From NCBI GenBank assembly GCA_900316555.1, contig ONDL01000028.1, positions 1-34,960 on the forward strand: a stretch of 34,960 bases of DNA. Direction: 5' to 3'. This DNA is from an uncultured Eubacteriales bacterium (GTDB taxonomy: Bacteria > Bacillota > Clostridia > Oscillospirales > Acutalibacteraceae). Under the pieces are notes generated by a model that saw only the letters and a list, made by a program, of their open reading frames with translations, searched no databases and had not been told where the DNA came from. Both the position numbers and the translations under genes were made by a program. This document shows, piece by piece, positions 15,872 through 24,306 of the stretch (positions within the stretch are counted from its first letter, which is position 1; each line of letters begins with the position of its first letter).

Positions 15872-16444
15872 ATGAGATATCTTAAGAAATTTCCCGCCTC
15901 TCTGTTCGAGCTGAAGGATATCCGCTCGCTAGCGGCTGTCGCAATGCTGCTCGCGCTGAGGATCGTGCTGGGAATGTTCGCGAACGCCACGCTGCCGATG
16001 TTCGGCAACACGGTCAAGTTCTCGGCGGCGTTTATCCCGATTGCGGTCGCGGGCGCGATGTTCGGCCCGATTCCCGCGGGACTCGTCGGAGCCTTGGGCG
16101 ACGTGCTGTCGTTTCTGATTGCGCCGACGGGCGGAGCGTATTTTCCGGGCTTCACGATCAGCGGTCTGTTGACGGGTCTGATTTACGGCTTCGCGCTCTA
16201 CAACGAGAAGCTCAGCCTGCCGCGTATCGCGATCGCGTGGGCGGTCAACGCGCTTGTGGTCGAGAGCTTCATGGCGGCATACTGGCTGTACATTCTCTAC
16301 GCTCAGGAGCCGAGCTACCTGTTCTATCTCTCCGCGCGCGGAATCAGTCTGGCGGTCAAATGCGCACCCGAGATTCTCATACTATTCGCCCTCGGCAAGC
16401 CAGTCAAGGCGCTGTCGTGCAACGTCATAAAGAAAAAGGCATAA
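15872..16444 (+). CDS. folT: Folate ECF transporter S-component FolT
   Basis: A 190-residue protein with about six membrane spans. After a short cytosolic head (RYLKKFPASLFELKD) comes MLLALRIVLGMF, then FIPIAVAGAMFGPIPAGLVG and the FLIAPTGGAYFPGFTISG loop, all characteristic of FolT-type folate binding subunits. It would need the common ECF module encoded elsewhere. ATG 15872 follows a G-rich TGGGGG ribosome binding site; the frame is open further upstream, but that part overlaps the riboswitch terminator and is not translated in this model. The THF riboswitch makes folate the likely ligand. Confidence 0.93.
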   Translation: MRYLKKFPASLFELKDIRSLAAVAMLLALRIVLGMFANATLPMFGNTVKFSAAFIPIAVAGAMFGPIPAGLVGALGDVLSFLIAPTGGAYFPGFTISGLLTGLIYGFALYNEKLSLPRIAIAWAVNALVVESFMAAYWLYILYAQEPSYLFYLSARGISLAVKCAPEILILFALGKPVKALSCNVIKKKA

Positions 16445-16453
16445 CATACAGCG

Positions 16454-16484
16454 AAAGCGCTTCCGTTCGGGAGCGCTTTTTGTT
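16454..16484 (+). terminator. Rho-independent terminator of folT
   Basis: AAAGCGCTTCC pairs with GGAGCGCTTT around GTTC, with a T-run at the 3' side. It faces the rny terminator in a convergent arrangement. Confidence 0.85.
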
Positions 16485-16488
16485 TGCG

Positions 16489-16522
16489 AAAAAAACAAAA
16501 ACAGGCAGCAAACGCTGCCTGT
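16489..16522 (-). terminator. Rho-independent terminator of rny
   Basis: ACAGGCAGC (16501-16509) pairs perfectly with GCTGCCTGT (16514-16522); the plus-strand A-run at about 16489-16500 provides the U-tail on the minus strand. Confidence 0.85.
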
Positions 16523-16535
16523 CGGATTATTAAAT

Positions 16536-18095
16536 TTACTTTGCAAACTCAGTCGCACGGCTTTCGCGGATAATGTTGACCTTGATCTGTCCGGGATATT
16601 CGAGCTCTTCCTCGATCTTTTTACAGATCTCTCTCGCGAGCGGAACCATACGCTCGTCCTTGACGACCTCGGGCTTGACCATAACGCGAACCTCGCGTCC
16701 CGCCTGGATAGCAAAGGAACGCTCAACGCCGTTGAAGGACGAGGCGACCTCCTCGAGCTTCTGCAGACGCTTGATGTAGTTCTCGACGTTTTCTCTTCTC
16801 GCGCCGGGTCTTGCGGCGGAGAGAGCGTCGGCAGCCTGAACAAGACAGGCGACGATAGTCTTGGCCTCGACGTCGCCGTGGTGGGCGTGGATCGCGTGGA
16901 TAACCGCGTCGCTTTCCTTGTATTTTCTGGCGAGGTCAACGCCGATCTGGATATGGGTGCCTTCGACCTCGTGGTCGATAGCCTTGCCGATATCATGCAG
17001 CAGTCCCGCGCGCTTTGCGAGGGTGGGATCGAGACCGAGCTCGTTCGCCATCATGCCCGCGAGATAAGCCACTTCGATAGAGTGGTTGAGTACATTCTGA
17101 CCGTAGCTGGTGCGGTAACGCAGCCGTCCGAGCATCTTGACAAGCTCGGGGTGAATGTTGTGGATACCGAGCTCGAGCACGGCTCTTTCGCCCTCGCGCT
17201 TGATGGTCGCGTCCACCTCGCGTCTGGCTTTTTCAACGGTTTCCTCAATTCTGGCGGGGTGAATACGTCCGTCGGAAATGAGTCTTTCGAGCGCGATCCT
17301 CGCGACCTCGCGCCTTACGGGCTCGAAGCACGAGAGGGTGATCGCCTCGGGCGTATCGTCAATGATAAGGTCTACGCCTGTGAGCGTTTCGATCGCTCTG
17401 ATGTTACGTCCCTCACGACCGATGATTCTGCCCTTCATCTCGTCATTGGGGAGAGGTACAACCGAAATGGTTGCCTCGGCGACCTGCTCAGCGGCAAGTC
17501 TTTGAATAGCAAGTGAAATAATGTTGCGGGCTTTTTCGTCCGCTTCTTCCTTGAGCTGCGCCTGATACTCCATGATCTTGACGGATTTCTCGTGCGCGAG
17601 CTCGCTTTCAAGCTGGGAAAGCAAGTAGCTTTTTGCCTGCTCTGTTGTATAGCCCGAGATCTTCTCGAGCATTTCAAACTGACTCTTCTTGAGGGTTTCG
17701 ATCTCCTCGAGCTTCTGGTCAGCTTCCTTGAGCTTTTTGTTTACGCGCTCGTCCTTTTTCTCGACGTTGTCGAGCTTTCTGTCGAGCGTTTCTTCCTTCT
17801 GCTGGATACGGCGTTCCTGACGCTGAACTTCCTTGCGTCTGTCGGAGATTTCCTTCTCGCTCTCGTTTCTGAAGCGGTGGACTTCGTCCTTGCCCTCAAG
17901 GACATACTCCTTCTTCTTAGCCTCGGCGGTCTTGATAGCGTCGGCAACGATGCGCTTAGCCTCTTCCTCGGCGCTGCCGATTTCCTTCTCGGCAGTATTC
18001 TTGCGCACGTTGATACCGACGGCGATACCGATAGCGCCGCCTGCCAGCAAAGCGACAATTATCAGAATTATCGCTAAAAACAGCTGCATTCCCAT
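16536..18095 (-). CDS. rny: Ribonuclease Y
   Basis: The 519-residue protein has the full RNase Y plan: an N-terminal membrane anchor (about 5-26), a long charged coiled coil (about 30-190), a KH RNA-binding domain with [13 protein letters not shown] (about 225-240) and an HD domain with LLHDIGKA, where His367 and Asp368 bind the metal. It is the main endoribonuclease that starts mRNA decay in many Firmicutes and acts at the inner membrane face. Length matches the B. subtilis enzyme. GAGGAGGTG is a strong ribosome binding site. The leader is about 235 bases and contains candidate structures (18257-18328), suggesting post-transcriptional control. Confidence 0.98.
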   Translation of the reverse strand: MGMQLFLAIILIIVALLAGGAIGIAVGINVRKNTAEKEIGSAEEEAKRIVADAIKTAEAKKKEYVLEGKDEVHRFRNESEKEISDRRKEVQRQERRIQQKEETLDRKLDNVEKKDERVNKKLKEADQKLEEIETLKKSQFEMLEKISGYTTEQAKSYLLSQLESELAHEKSVKIMEYQAQLKEEADEKARNIISLAIQRLAAEQVAEATISVVPLPNDEMKGRIIGREGRNIRAIETLTGVDLIIDDTPEAITLSCFEPVRREVARIALERLISDGRIHPARIEETVEKARREVDATIKREGERAVLELGIHNIHPELVKMLGRLRYRTSYGQNVLNHSIEVAYLAGMMANELGLDPTLAKRAGLLHDIGKAIDHEVEGTHIQIGVDLARKYKESDAVIHAIHAHHGDVEAKTIVACLVQAADALSAARPGARRENVENYIKRLQKLEEVASSFNGVERSFAIQAGREVRVMVKPEVVKDERMVPLAREICKKIEEELEYPGQIKVNIIRESRATEFAK

Positions 18096-18256
18096 GACAC
18101 CTCCTCTTAATTAGTTTTTTAAGTAATTCATTCCCAATCAATAGACTCCGAAGGTGCCGTTAATCAAGATATTCAATTTTCATAAAATATTTTTTACATC
18201 CAAACTGGTTGGCTATTAAATGTATAAAAAATATCTATAATAAACGGCTCTTCAAT

Positions 18257-18328
18257 AGGAGAGTCTGATTAAAAAGACAGGTACGGTTGTGAAAAAACCG
18301 CTCCTGGAAATACGCATAACTTCGTATT
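18257..18328 (-). promoter_or_regulatory. Candidate structured leader RNA of rny
   Basis: On the minus strand the transcript should begin with a hairpin, AATACG (18323-18328) pairing with CGTATT (18309-18314). A possible three-way junction follows: outer helix AGGAG/CTCCT (18301-18305 with 18257-18261), enclosing CGGTT/AACCG (18296-18300 with 18284-18288) and GTCT/AGAC (18275-18278 with 18263-18266). All helices are short and were found by eye. No known RNA family was recognised. Confidence 0.35.
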
Positions 18329-18336
18329 CTTTTCTA

Positions 18337-18365
18337 ATTTTAATATAAAATCAAGAGGTTGTCAA
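18337..18365 (-). promoter_or_regulatory. Sigma-A promoter of rny
   Basis: Minus-strand TTGACA (18360-18365), a 17-base spacer and TAAAAT (18337-18342). This places the start point near 18330 and gives a 5' leader of about 235 bases. Confidence 0.7.
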
Positions 18366-18509
18366 GACGGAAATAACATATTCACAAAAATTTAATTGCT
18401 TATTTGAATAATGTATGTGAAAAATGCAAGATTTGATAAATATGTTACAGCATTTTTGTGAAGCAATGGCGAAAATTTGAAAAAATACTGTCAATTTTAC
18501 ATCAAACTA

Positions 18510-18538
18510 TTGAATAAATGAAAGAAATGTAATATAAT
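18510..18538 (+). promoter_or_regulatory. Sigma-A promoter of the GAPDH gene
   Basis: TTGAAT (18510-18515), a 17-base spacer and perfect TATAAT (18533-18538). The leader is short, about 25 bases, with a strong AGGAGG site. Confidence 0.8.
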
Positions 18539-18570
18539 ATATGTATCTTAATTTTAGGAGGAATTTTATT

Positions 18571-19587
18571 ATGTCAGTAAAAGTTGCAATTAACGGCTTT
18601 GGCCGTATCGGACGTCTTGCTTTCAGACAGATGTTCGGCGCAGAGGGTTACGAGGTAGTAGCTATCAACGACCTCACCGATCCCAAGATGCTCGCTAACC
18701 TGCTCAAGTACGACACCGCTCAGAAGGGCTATTGCGGCACCATCGGCGAGAATCTCCACACCGTAGAGGCTAAGGAGAACTCAATCGTTGTTGACGGCAA
18801 GGAAATCACCATCTACGCTAAGGCTAACGCTGCTGAGCTTCCCTGGGGCGAGATCGGCGTTGACGTAGTTCTCGAGTGCACAGGCTTCTACTGCTCAAAG
18901 GCTAAGAGCCAGGCTCACATCGATGCAGGTGCCAAGAAGGTTGTTATCTCCGCTCCCGCGGGCAAGGATCTTCCCACCGTTGTATTCAGCGTAAACGAGA
19001 ACGTTCTCACTCCCGAGGACAAGATCATCTCCGCTGCTTCCGCTGATACTCTCAACAAGTATGCTCCCATCCAGAGCGGTATCATGAGCACCATTCACGC
19101 TTACACAGGCGACCAGATGATCCTCGACGGCCCCCACAGAAAGGGTGACCTCAGAAGAGCAAGAGCAGGCGCTGCTAACATCGTTCCCAACTCCACCGGC
19201 GCTGCCAAGGCTATCGGTCTCGTAATTCCCGAGCTCGACGGCAAGCTCATCGGTTCCGCACAGCGTGTACCTGTTCCCACAGGCTCCACCACAATCCTCA
19301 CCGCTGTTGTTAAGGGCACAGACGTTACCGTAGAGGGCATCAACGCCGCTATGAAGGCTGCTGCTTCCGAGTCCTTCGGTTACAACGAGGATCCCATCGT
19401 ATCCAGCGACGTTATCGGCATGCGTTACGGTTCACTCTTCGACGCTACCCAGACCATGGTTTCCAAGGTTGCCGACGACCTCTATGAGGTTCAGGTAGTT
19501 TCCTGGTACGACAACGAGAACTCCTACACCAGCTGCTTAGGCTTTTGGAGTTTAGTTTCTCAAATTGAACTGAATCGGGAGGTCTGA
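18571..19587 (+). CDS. GAPDH-family protein lacking active-site cysteine loop
   Basis: The 338-residue product is clearly a glyceraldehyde-3-phosphate dehydrogenase: NAD-binding [14 protein letters not shown] at 8-21, [47 protein letters not shown] and [11 protein letters not shown]. Where all active GAPDHs read SNASCTTNCLAP, this one reads [12 protein letters not shown]: after Ser157 (codon ending 19041) about nine residues, including the catalytic Cys, are absent in frame. After SYTS the usual LVRTL.YF helix is replaced by an unrelated 17-residue tail with atypical codons, and the stop lies inside the terminator. The rest of the gene has the strong codon bias of highly expressed genes. As written it cannot perform the dehydrogenase reaction; assembly error, pseudogene or a non-catalytic paralogue are all possible. 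ATG 18571 follows AGGAGG. Confidence 0.9.
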   Translation: MSVKVAINGFGRIGRLAFRQMFGAEGYEVVAINDLTDPKMLANLLKYDTAQKGYCGTIGENLHTVEAKENSIVVDGKEITIYAKANAAELPWGEIGVDVVLECTGFYCSKAKSQAHIDAGAKKVVISAPAGKDLPTVVFSVNENVLTPEDKIISAASADTLNKYAPIQSGIMSTIHAYTGDQMILDGPHRKGDLRRARAGAANIVPNSTGAAKAIGLVIPELDGKLIGSAQRVPVPTGSTTILTAVVKGTDVTVEGINAAMKAAASESFGYNEDPIVSSDVIGMRYGSLFDATQTMVSKVADDLYEVQVVSWYDNENSYTSCLGFWSLVSQIELNREV

Positions 19588-19611
19588 CTTCGATCAGACC
19601 TCTCTTTTTTT
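19579..19611 (+). terminator. Rho-independent terminator of the GAPDH gene
   Basis: GAGGTCTGA (19579-19587) pairs with TCAGACCTC (19594-19602), then a T-run to 19611. The annotated stop codon (19585-19587) lies in the 5' arm of the stem. Confidence 0.88.
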
Positions 19612-19985
19612 CGTATAACCTTTCGGCTTTTTTATTCGTAACGAAGAACGGCGTTTGCGCTTCATTCGGCGGCTGTACCCCTGAGCAATTTCGTCATTTT
19701 TGCCAAGGTTTTGCGGCGGAGATCAACACAGCCGTGTCAGCGGTAATATTTATGCACCGAAAAACCTCGAAAAAGCCCGATTAATCGCGAATCTTGCCAC
19801 TGAGTCAATTATAATTTGTATATGTTTTATAAAAAATAAACGAAAAGTTAGTTTAGAAATTTTTGAATTTGCTTGAAATCACCATAATTTTTTGGTATGA
19901 TATATTTAGGAATAATTATAGGCACTAATGCACAATTTTCAGCAATGCCTACACCCTTTTGTACCTTTGATTAGGAGTTGAATTT
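19588..19985 (+). other. 398-bp intergenic region gap/glgB
   Basis: The region starts with the second arm of the GAPDH terminator and ends with the glgB promoter and ribosome binding site. Between about 19612 and 19870 I see no gene, repeat or known RNA motif. Confidence 0.6.
19873..19901 (+). promoter_or_regulatory. Sigma-A promoter of the glg operon
   Basis: TTGAAA (19873-19878), a 17-base spacer and TATGAT (19896-19901). The leader to glgB is about 78 bases. Confidence 0.72.
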
Positions 19986-21884
19986 ATGAACTACAGCCTG
20001 AGCGAGGAACGCTCCGCGTCCGCGGTATTTGCCGAGGGTGACGGCGCATACAGCTATGAATATTTCGGCGCTCGCCTCGCTGAAAAGAACGGCGAAAAGG
20101 GCGCTGTTTTCAGGGTTTGGGCGCCTAACGCACAGAATGTTGCCGTTGTCGGCAGCTTCAACGACTGGAACAAAACCGAAAACTTCATGAACCGCAACCG
20201 CGACGGAGTCTGGGAGCTGTTCATCGCGGGGGTAGGGCAGGGAGATACCTACAAATACTGCATCGAGACCCCGTGGTTCGAGAAAATAATGAAATCCGAC
20301 CCGTTCGCGTTTTTTGCGGAGGAGCGTCCCGACAACGCGTCGAAGGTTTATGACCTCGGGCGCTACGAATGGGGCGACGGAGAGTGGATCGAGCGCAGGA
20401 AAACGGCGGATTCGCTTAGCCTGCCCATGAATATCTACGAGATCCACGCGGGCTCGTGGAAGCGCAAGCCCGACGGCAGCTTCTACACCTACCGAATGCT
20501 TGCCGACGAGCTGACGGACTACCTCTGCGACATGCACTTTACCCACGTTCAGTTCATGCCGCTGATGGAGCACCCGTACGACCCGAGCTGGGGCTTCCAG
20601 ACGACGGGCTACTTTGCGGCGACCTCGCGCTACGGCACGCCCGAGGATCTGATGTACCTCATCGACACCCTCCACCGCCACAACATCGGCGTTATCATGG
20701 ACTGGGTGCCCTCGAATTTCCCGAAGGACAGCTTCGCGCTCTCGAAGTTTGACGGCACAGCCCTCTACGAGAGCGAGGATCCGAAGCTCGGCGAGCGTCC
20801 CTCGTGGGACACCTGCCTGTTTAATTTCGCGCGTCCCGAGGTAATCAGCTTTCTCGTTTCGTCGGCGGTATTCTGGTTCAAGACGTACCACCTCGACGGA
20901 CTGAGAGTAGGCGCGCTTTCGTCGATGCTATATCTCGACTACGGCAAGAAGGACGGCGAGTGGGAGCCTAACCGCTTCGGCGGCAAGGAGAACCTCGAGG
21001 CGATCGACTTCATCAAGCGGCTCAACACCGCGGTGCACCTCTTCTGTCCCGACGCGCTGATGTTCACCGAGGAGACGACCTCGTGGCCGAAGGTCACCTA
21101 CAAGGTTGAGGACGGCGGTCTCGGTTTTGACTACAAGTGGAACCGCGGCTGGATGAACGACATGCTCCACTACATGACGCTCGACCCGAAGTGGCGGCCG
21201 TTCAACCACGACAACCTGACGTTCAGCTTTTTCTACGCCTTCTCCGAGCACTTTGTCCTGCCCGTCTCGCACGACGAGGTTTCAAACGGCAAGGGCTCTA
21301 TCCTCAGCAAAATGCCCGGCAACGGCGGCGACCGTCTGGCGGGACTGAGGGCGTTTCTGACCTATATGTTCGCACACCCCGGCAAGAAGCTCATCTTCAT
21401 GGGCACGGAGATCGGTCAGCTCGACGAGTGGGACGTCGACGGCATCGTCGACTGGGAGTTCCTCGACAGCAAGAACCACGCGCAGCTCCAGGTGTTCTAC
21501 CGCGAGCTAAACAAGTTCTATACCGACAATCCGCCGTTCTACGAGATGGACACTATCTGGAAGGGCTTCGACTGGATCCACCACGACGACTTCACGAATT
21601 CCGTCATCGCATTCAAGCGCACGGACACACATGGCAACGAGATCATCGCGGTGTGCAACTTCCAGCCGACGCGCCACGACGGATACTTTATCGGAGTGCC
21701 GAACGCGGGCGTTTACAACGAGGTATTCAACTCCGACGAGGAGCGCTACGGAGGCAGCGGCGTTGTCAACGGCGAAAAGCTCGAGACTGTCCCGATGAAG
21801 ATCCACGGCTGTAACCAGGGTCTTTCTCTGACGCTTCCGCCAATGGGCGTGATTTATCTGAGCTTCGACGGAGAAGCCGAATAA
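19986..21884 (+). CDS. glgB: GlgB-like branching enzyme, predicted catalytically inactive
   Basis: The 632-residue protein has an N-terminal CBM48 (FRVWAPNAQNVAVVGSFNDW, about 43-62), a GH13 barrel and a C-terminal beta domain, and aligns throughout with bacterial glycogen branching enzymes (WGFQTTGYFAATSRYGTPED, FGGKENLEAIDF, FMGTEIGQ). Two key residues differ. Region II reads GLRVGALSSMLY where active enzymes have RVDAVASM, so the nucleophile Asp is Gly309 (codon GGC at 20910-20912). Region I reads DWVPSNFPKD, so the conserved His is Asn244. The acid/base Glu362 and Asp430 (SHDEV) remain. As a GH13 enzyme it should be inactive or nearly so. It heads the glgC-glgD-glgA operon, 79 bases before glgC. 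It may act as a glycogen-binding or scaffold subunit (inference). TTAGGAG supports the start. Confidence 0.9.
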   Translation: MNYSLSEERSASAVFAEGDGAYSYEYFGARLAEKNGEKGAVFRVWAPNAQNVAVVGSFNDWNKTENFMNRNRDGVWELFIAGVGQGDTYKYCIETPWFEKIMKSDPFAFFAEERPDNASKVYDLGRYEWGDGEWIERRKTADSLSLPMNIYEIHAGSWKRKPDGSFYTYRMLADELTDYLCDMHFTHVQFMPLMEHPYDPSWGFQTTGYFAATSRYGTPEDLMYLIDTLHRHNIGVIMDWVPSNFPKDSFALSKFDGTALYESEDPKLGERPSWDTCLFNFARPEVISFLVSSAVFWFKTYHLDGLRVGALSSMLYLDYGKKDGEWEPNRFGGKENLEAIDFIKRLNTAVHLFCPDALMFTEETTSWPKVTYKVEDGGLGFDYKWNRGWMNDMLHYMTLDPKWRPFNHDNLTFSFFYAFSEHFVLPVSHDEVSNGKGSILSKMPGNGGDRLAGLRAFLTYMFAHPGKKLIFMGTEIGQLDEWDVDGIVDWEFLDSKNHAQLQVFYRELNKFYTDNPPFYEMDTIWKGFDWIHHDDFTNSVIAFKRTDTHGNEIIAVCNFQPTRHDGYFIGVPNAGVYNEVFNSDEERYGGSGVVNGEKLETVPMKIHGCNQGLSLTLPPMGVIYLSFDGEAE

Positions 21885-21892
21885 GCACACAA

Positions 21893-21906
21893 ACGGGCTT
21901 GCCCGT
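21893..21906 (+). other. Short hairpin between glgB and glgC
   Basis: ACGGGC-TT-GCCCGT is a perfect 6-base-pair stem but has no T-run after it. It may mark an mRNA processing or stability point; it is not a convincing terminator. Confidence 0.35.
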
Positions 21907-21963
21907 ACGATAAACTGTTTTCATTCAGAAACAATATAAAATTAAATATCGGAGGTTATATCA

Positions 21964-23175
21964 ATGCAAATGTTTCCAAAACAGGAAGTAGTAGCAATGC
22001 TTCTTGCGGGCGGTCAGGGCTCACGTCTGGGCGTACTGACAAAGAAGCTTGCAAAACCCGCCGTACCCTTCGGCGGAAAGTACCGCATTATCGACTTTCC
22101 GTTGTCAAACTGCGTTAACTCGGGCATTGAGGCAGTCGGCATTCTGACACAGTATCAGCCGCTGATCCTCAACGAGTATATCGGCAACGGACAGCCGTGG
22201 GATCTCGACGGAATGCACTCGGGCGTTAACTGTCTGAGCCCCTATCAGGCTATCAAGGGCGCTGACTGGTATTCGGGAACCGCGAACGCGATCTACCAGA
22301 ATATCAACTACATCGAGCGCTACGACCCCGACTATGTTGTAATTCTTTCGGGTGACCACATCTACAAGATGGACTACAACAAGATGCTCGAGTACCACAA
22401 GGAGAAGAACGCCGCCTGCACCATCGCGGTAATCGACGTTCCGCTCGAGGAAGCCTCGCGCTTCGGCATTCTCAACACTCATGAGGACGGCGAAATCTAT
22501 GAGTTTGACGAGAAGCCCGAGCATCCCAAGAGCACAAACGCTTCCATGGGTATCTACATCTTCAGCTGGAAGGAGCTGCGCAAGTACCTCACAGAGGACG
22601 AAGTGAAGGAAGGCTCCAGCCACGACTTCGGCAAGGACGTGCTTCCCACCATGCTCGCGGCAGGCGAGAGAATGTTCGCCTATCCCTTCGAGGGCTACTG
22701 GAAGGACGTCGGAACCATCGACAGCCTTTGGGAAGCTAACATGGATCTGCTCGATCCCAACGTCACCCTCGACCTCAAGGACATCTATTCGCGCAATCCC
22801 ATGATGCCGCCTCACTATGTATCTCCCGACGCGAATATCCAGAACTCCCTCGTTGCGGACGGCTGCAACGTTGAGGGCAACCTGGAGTTCTCGATCCTCT
22901 TCTCGGGCGTTACCGTCGGCAAGGGCGCGACAATCAACTCCTCGATCATCATGCCCGGCGCGGTCATCGAAGAAGGCGCCAGCGTTCAGTTCGCAATCGT
23001 AGCCGAGAACACCGTGATCGGCAAGAACGCGGTTGTCGGTCAGCGTCCCGAGGCTGTTGAGAACCGCGACGACTGGGGCATTGCCGTTATCGGCGAGAAC
23101 ACCGTCATCGCAGACGGCGCGTTCGTCCCCGCGAAGCAAATGATTGACACAGATACGGAGGTAGCAGCAGAATGA
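21964..23175 (+). CDS. glgC: Glucose-1-phosphate adenylyltransferase GlgC
   Basis: The 403-residue protein makes ADP-glucose from ATP and glucose 1-phosphate, the first committed step of glycogen synthesis. The nucleotide motif [20 protein letters not shown] (13-32), [11 protein letters not shown] (39-49), [10 protein letters not shown] with the metal-binding Asp131, and FDEKP (181-185) for glucose 1-phosphate are all intact, and the C-terminal third is a left-handed beta-helix. It should pair with GlgD, the next gene, whose start overlaps its stop in an ATGA. ATG 21964 has GGAGG about 8 bases upstream. Codon use is strongly biased, suggesting good expression. Confidence 0.97.
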   Translation: MQMFPKQEVVAMLLAGGQGSRLGVLTKKLAKPAVPFGGKYRIIDFPLSNCVNSGIEAVGILTQYQPLILNEYIGNGQPWDLDGMHSGVNCLSPYQAIKGADWYSGTANAIYQNINYIERYDPDYVVILSGDHIYKMDYNKMLEYHKEKNAACTIAVIDVPLEEASRFGILNTHEDGEIYEFDEKPEHPKSTNASMGIYIFSWKELRKYLTEDEVKEGSSHDFGKDVLPTMLAAGERMFAYPFEGYWKDVGTIDSLWEANMDLLDPNVTLDLKDIYSRNPMMPPHYVSPDANIQNSLVADGCNVEGNLEFSILFSGVTVGKGATINSSIIMPGAVIEEGASVQFAIVAENTVIGKNAVVGQRPEAVENRDDWGIAVIGENTVIADGAFVPAKQMIDTDTEVAAE

Positions 23176-24281
23176 GAAGTAATGATGTACTCGGCTTTAT
23201 CTTTGCCGGAACTTTAGACGACAAAATTCCGGAGCTCGCCGCTTCCCGTACCACGGCAAGCGTGCCCATCGGCGGAAAGTACCGTTTGATCGACTTCGTG
23301 CTTTCCAACATGAGCAATTCCGGTATCAACAACGTAGGCATCGTTGCGAAGAGCAACTTTCTCTCACTGACCGACCACGTCGGCTCGGGCAGCGCCTACG
23401 ACCTTTCCAAGAGAAGGAGCAACCTGACCCTGCTCACACCCTACGGCGGCAAATCCTTCTCCAACCTCGTTGAGACGATCTACAACATGCACGGCTACAT
23501 CGAGCACTGCCGCGAGGAGTATGTGCTCATCGAGCAGGGCAATGTTGTCACCAATTTCGACTACAGCGCTCTCTTTGATTTCCATTCAAAGAACAACGCG
23601 GACATAACCCTCGTTTACAAGAAGGGTATCATTCCCGCGGGCTATGACAGACCCATCACCATCGACGCTGACGCTTCGGGCAAGGTCAGCCAGATATTCG
23701 TTAAGCCCGACAACACCGCCGAGGAAAGCGACTTCATGTACGGCTCTCTGCTTATCCGCAAGGAGCTGCTCATGAACGAGATCCGCAGCGCGCTCAGCCT
23801 CAACCAGCTCGACATCAAGCGCGTTCTTCAGGACGCCGTCGGCAAGTTCAGAGTTTTCGCTTTCGAGAACAAGGGCTACACCGCATTTATCAGCTCCATC
23901 AATTCCTACTTTGCGTTCAATATGGATCTGATGAAGAAGGAAGTCCGCGACGAGCTCTTCAATCCCAAGCGCCCGATCTACACCAAGGTCCGCGACGACG
24001 CTCCGTCACGCTACGGCCTCGAGAGCAAGGTCAAGAACTCCATCATCGCTCAGGGCTGCGTGATTGACGGCGAGGTAGAGAACTGCGTTATCTCCAAGGG
24101 CGTTTACGTCGGCAAGGGCGCCAAGCTATCGAACTGCATCGTTATGCAGGACACCAAGATCGGCACCTACACCAACCTCAACTACGTCATCATCGACAAG
24201 GACGTTCAGATCAAGGACGGCCGCTCGCTGATGGGCTTCGATTCATATCCCAGTTATATCGCTAAAAAATCTGTTGTCTAA
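23172..24281 (+). CDS. glgD: GlgD regulatory subunit of ADP-glucose pyrophosphorylase
   Basis: The 369-residue protein is a GlgC paralogue. It keeps [20 protein letters not shown] (about 32-51) and the C-terminal beta-helix but lacks the GGQGSRL-type nucleotide loop at its N-terminus ([17 protein letters not shown] instead) and the SGDHIY metal motif ([11 protein letters not shown] instead). This is the known GlgD pattern in Firmicutes: little or no activity alone, but it forms a mixed tetramer with GlgC and changes its kinetics. The start overlaps the glgC stop by four bases, giving translational coupling, and glgA follows 25 bases after its stop. Confidence 0.95.
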   Translation: MRSNDVLGFIFAGTLDDKIPELAASRTTASVPIGGKYRLIDFVLSNMSNSGINNVGIVAKSNFLSLTDHVGSGSAYDLSKRRSNLTLLTPYGGKSFSNLVETIYNMHGYIEHCREEYVLIEQGNVVTNFDYSALFDFHSKNNADITLVYKKGIIPAGYDRPITIDADASGKVSQIFVKPDNTAEESDFMYGSLLIRKELLMNEIRSALSLNQLDIKRVLQDAVGKFRVFAFENKGYTAFISSINSYFAFNMDLMKKEVRDELFNPKRPIYTKVRDDAPSRYGLESKVKNSIIAQGCVIDGEVENCVISKGVYVGKGAKLSNCIVMQDTKIGTYTNLNYVIIDKDVQIKDGRSLMGFDSYPSYIAKKSVV

Positions 24282-24306
24282 CAGAATTCTATAGGAGGAA
24301 AAACCA

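Larger units (their letters stand above)
18096..18570 (+). other. 475-bp divergent intergenic region rny/gap
   Basis: No gene is seen. The left part is the rny leader and promoter read leftward. The right part, 18366-18509, is AT-rich with no recognisable motif. The gap promoter and ribosome binding site occupy 18510-18570. Confidence 0.6.

Noticed and set aside
21893..21906. Hairpin after glgB as an operon terminator
   Set aside because: The stem is only six pairs and no T-run follows, and the genes on either side belong to one pathway; kept only as a hairpin.
22105..23139. Long antisense frame across glgC
   Set aside because: It mirrors the biased codons of glgC and its translation is Val/Asp/Leu-rich without motifs. 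The same applies to frames opposite glgA (24640-25638) and glgB (19971-20891).
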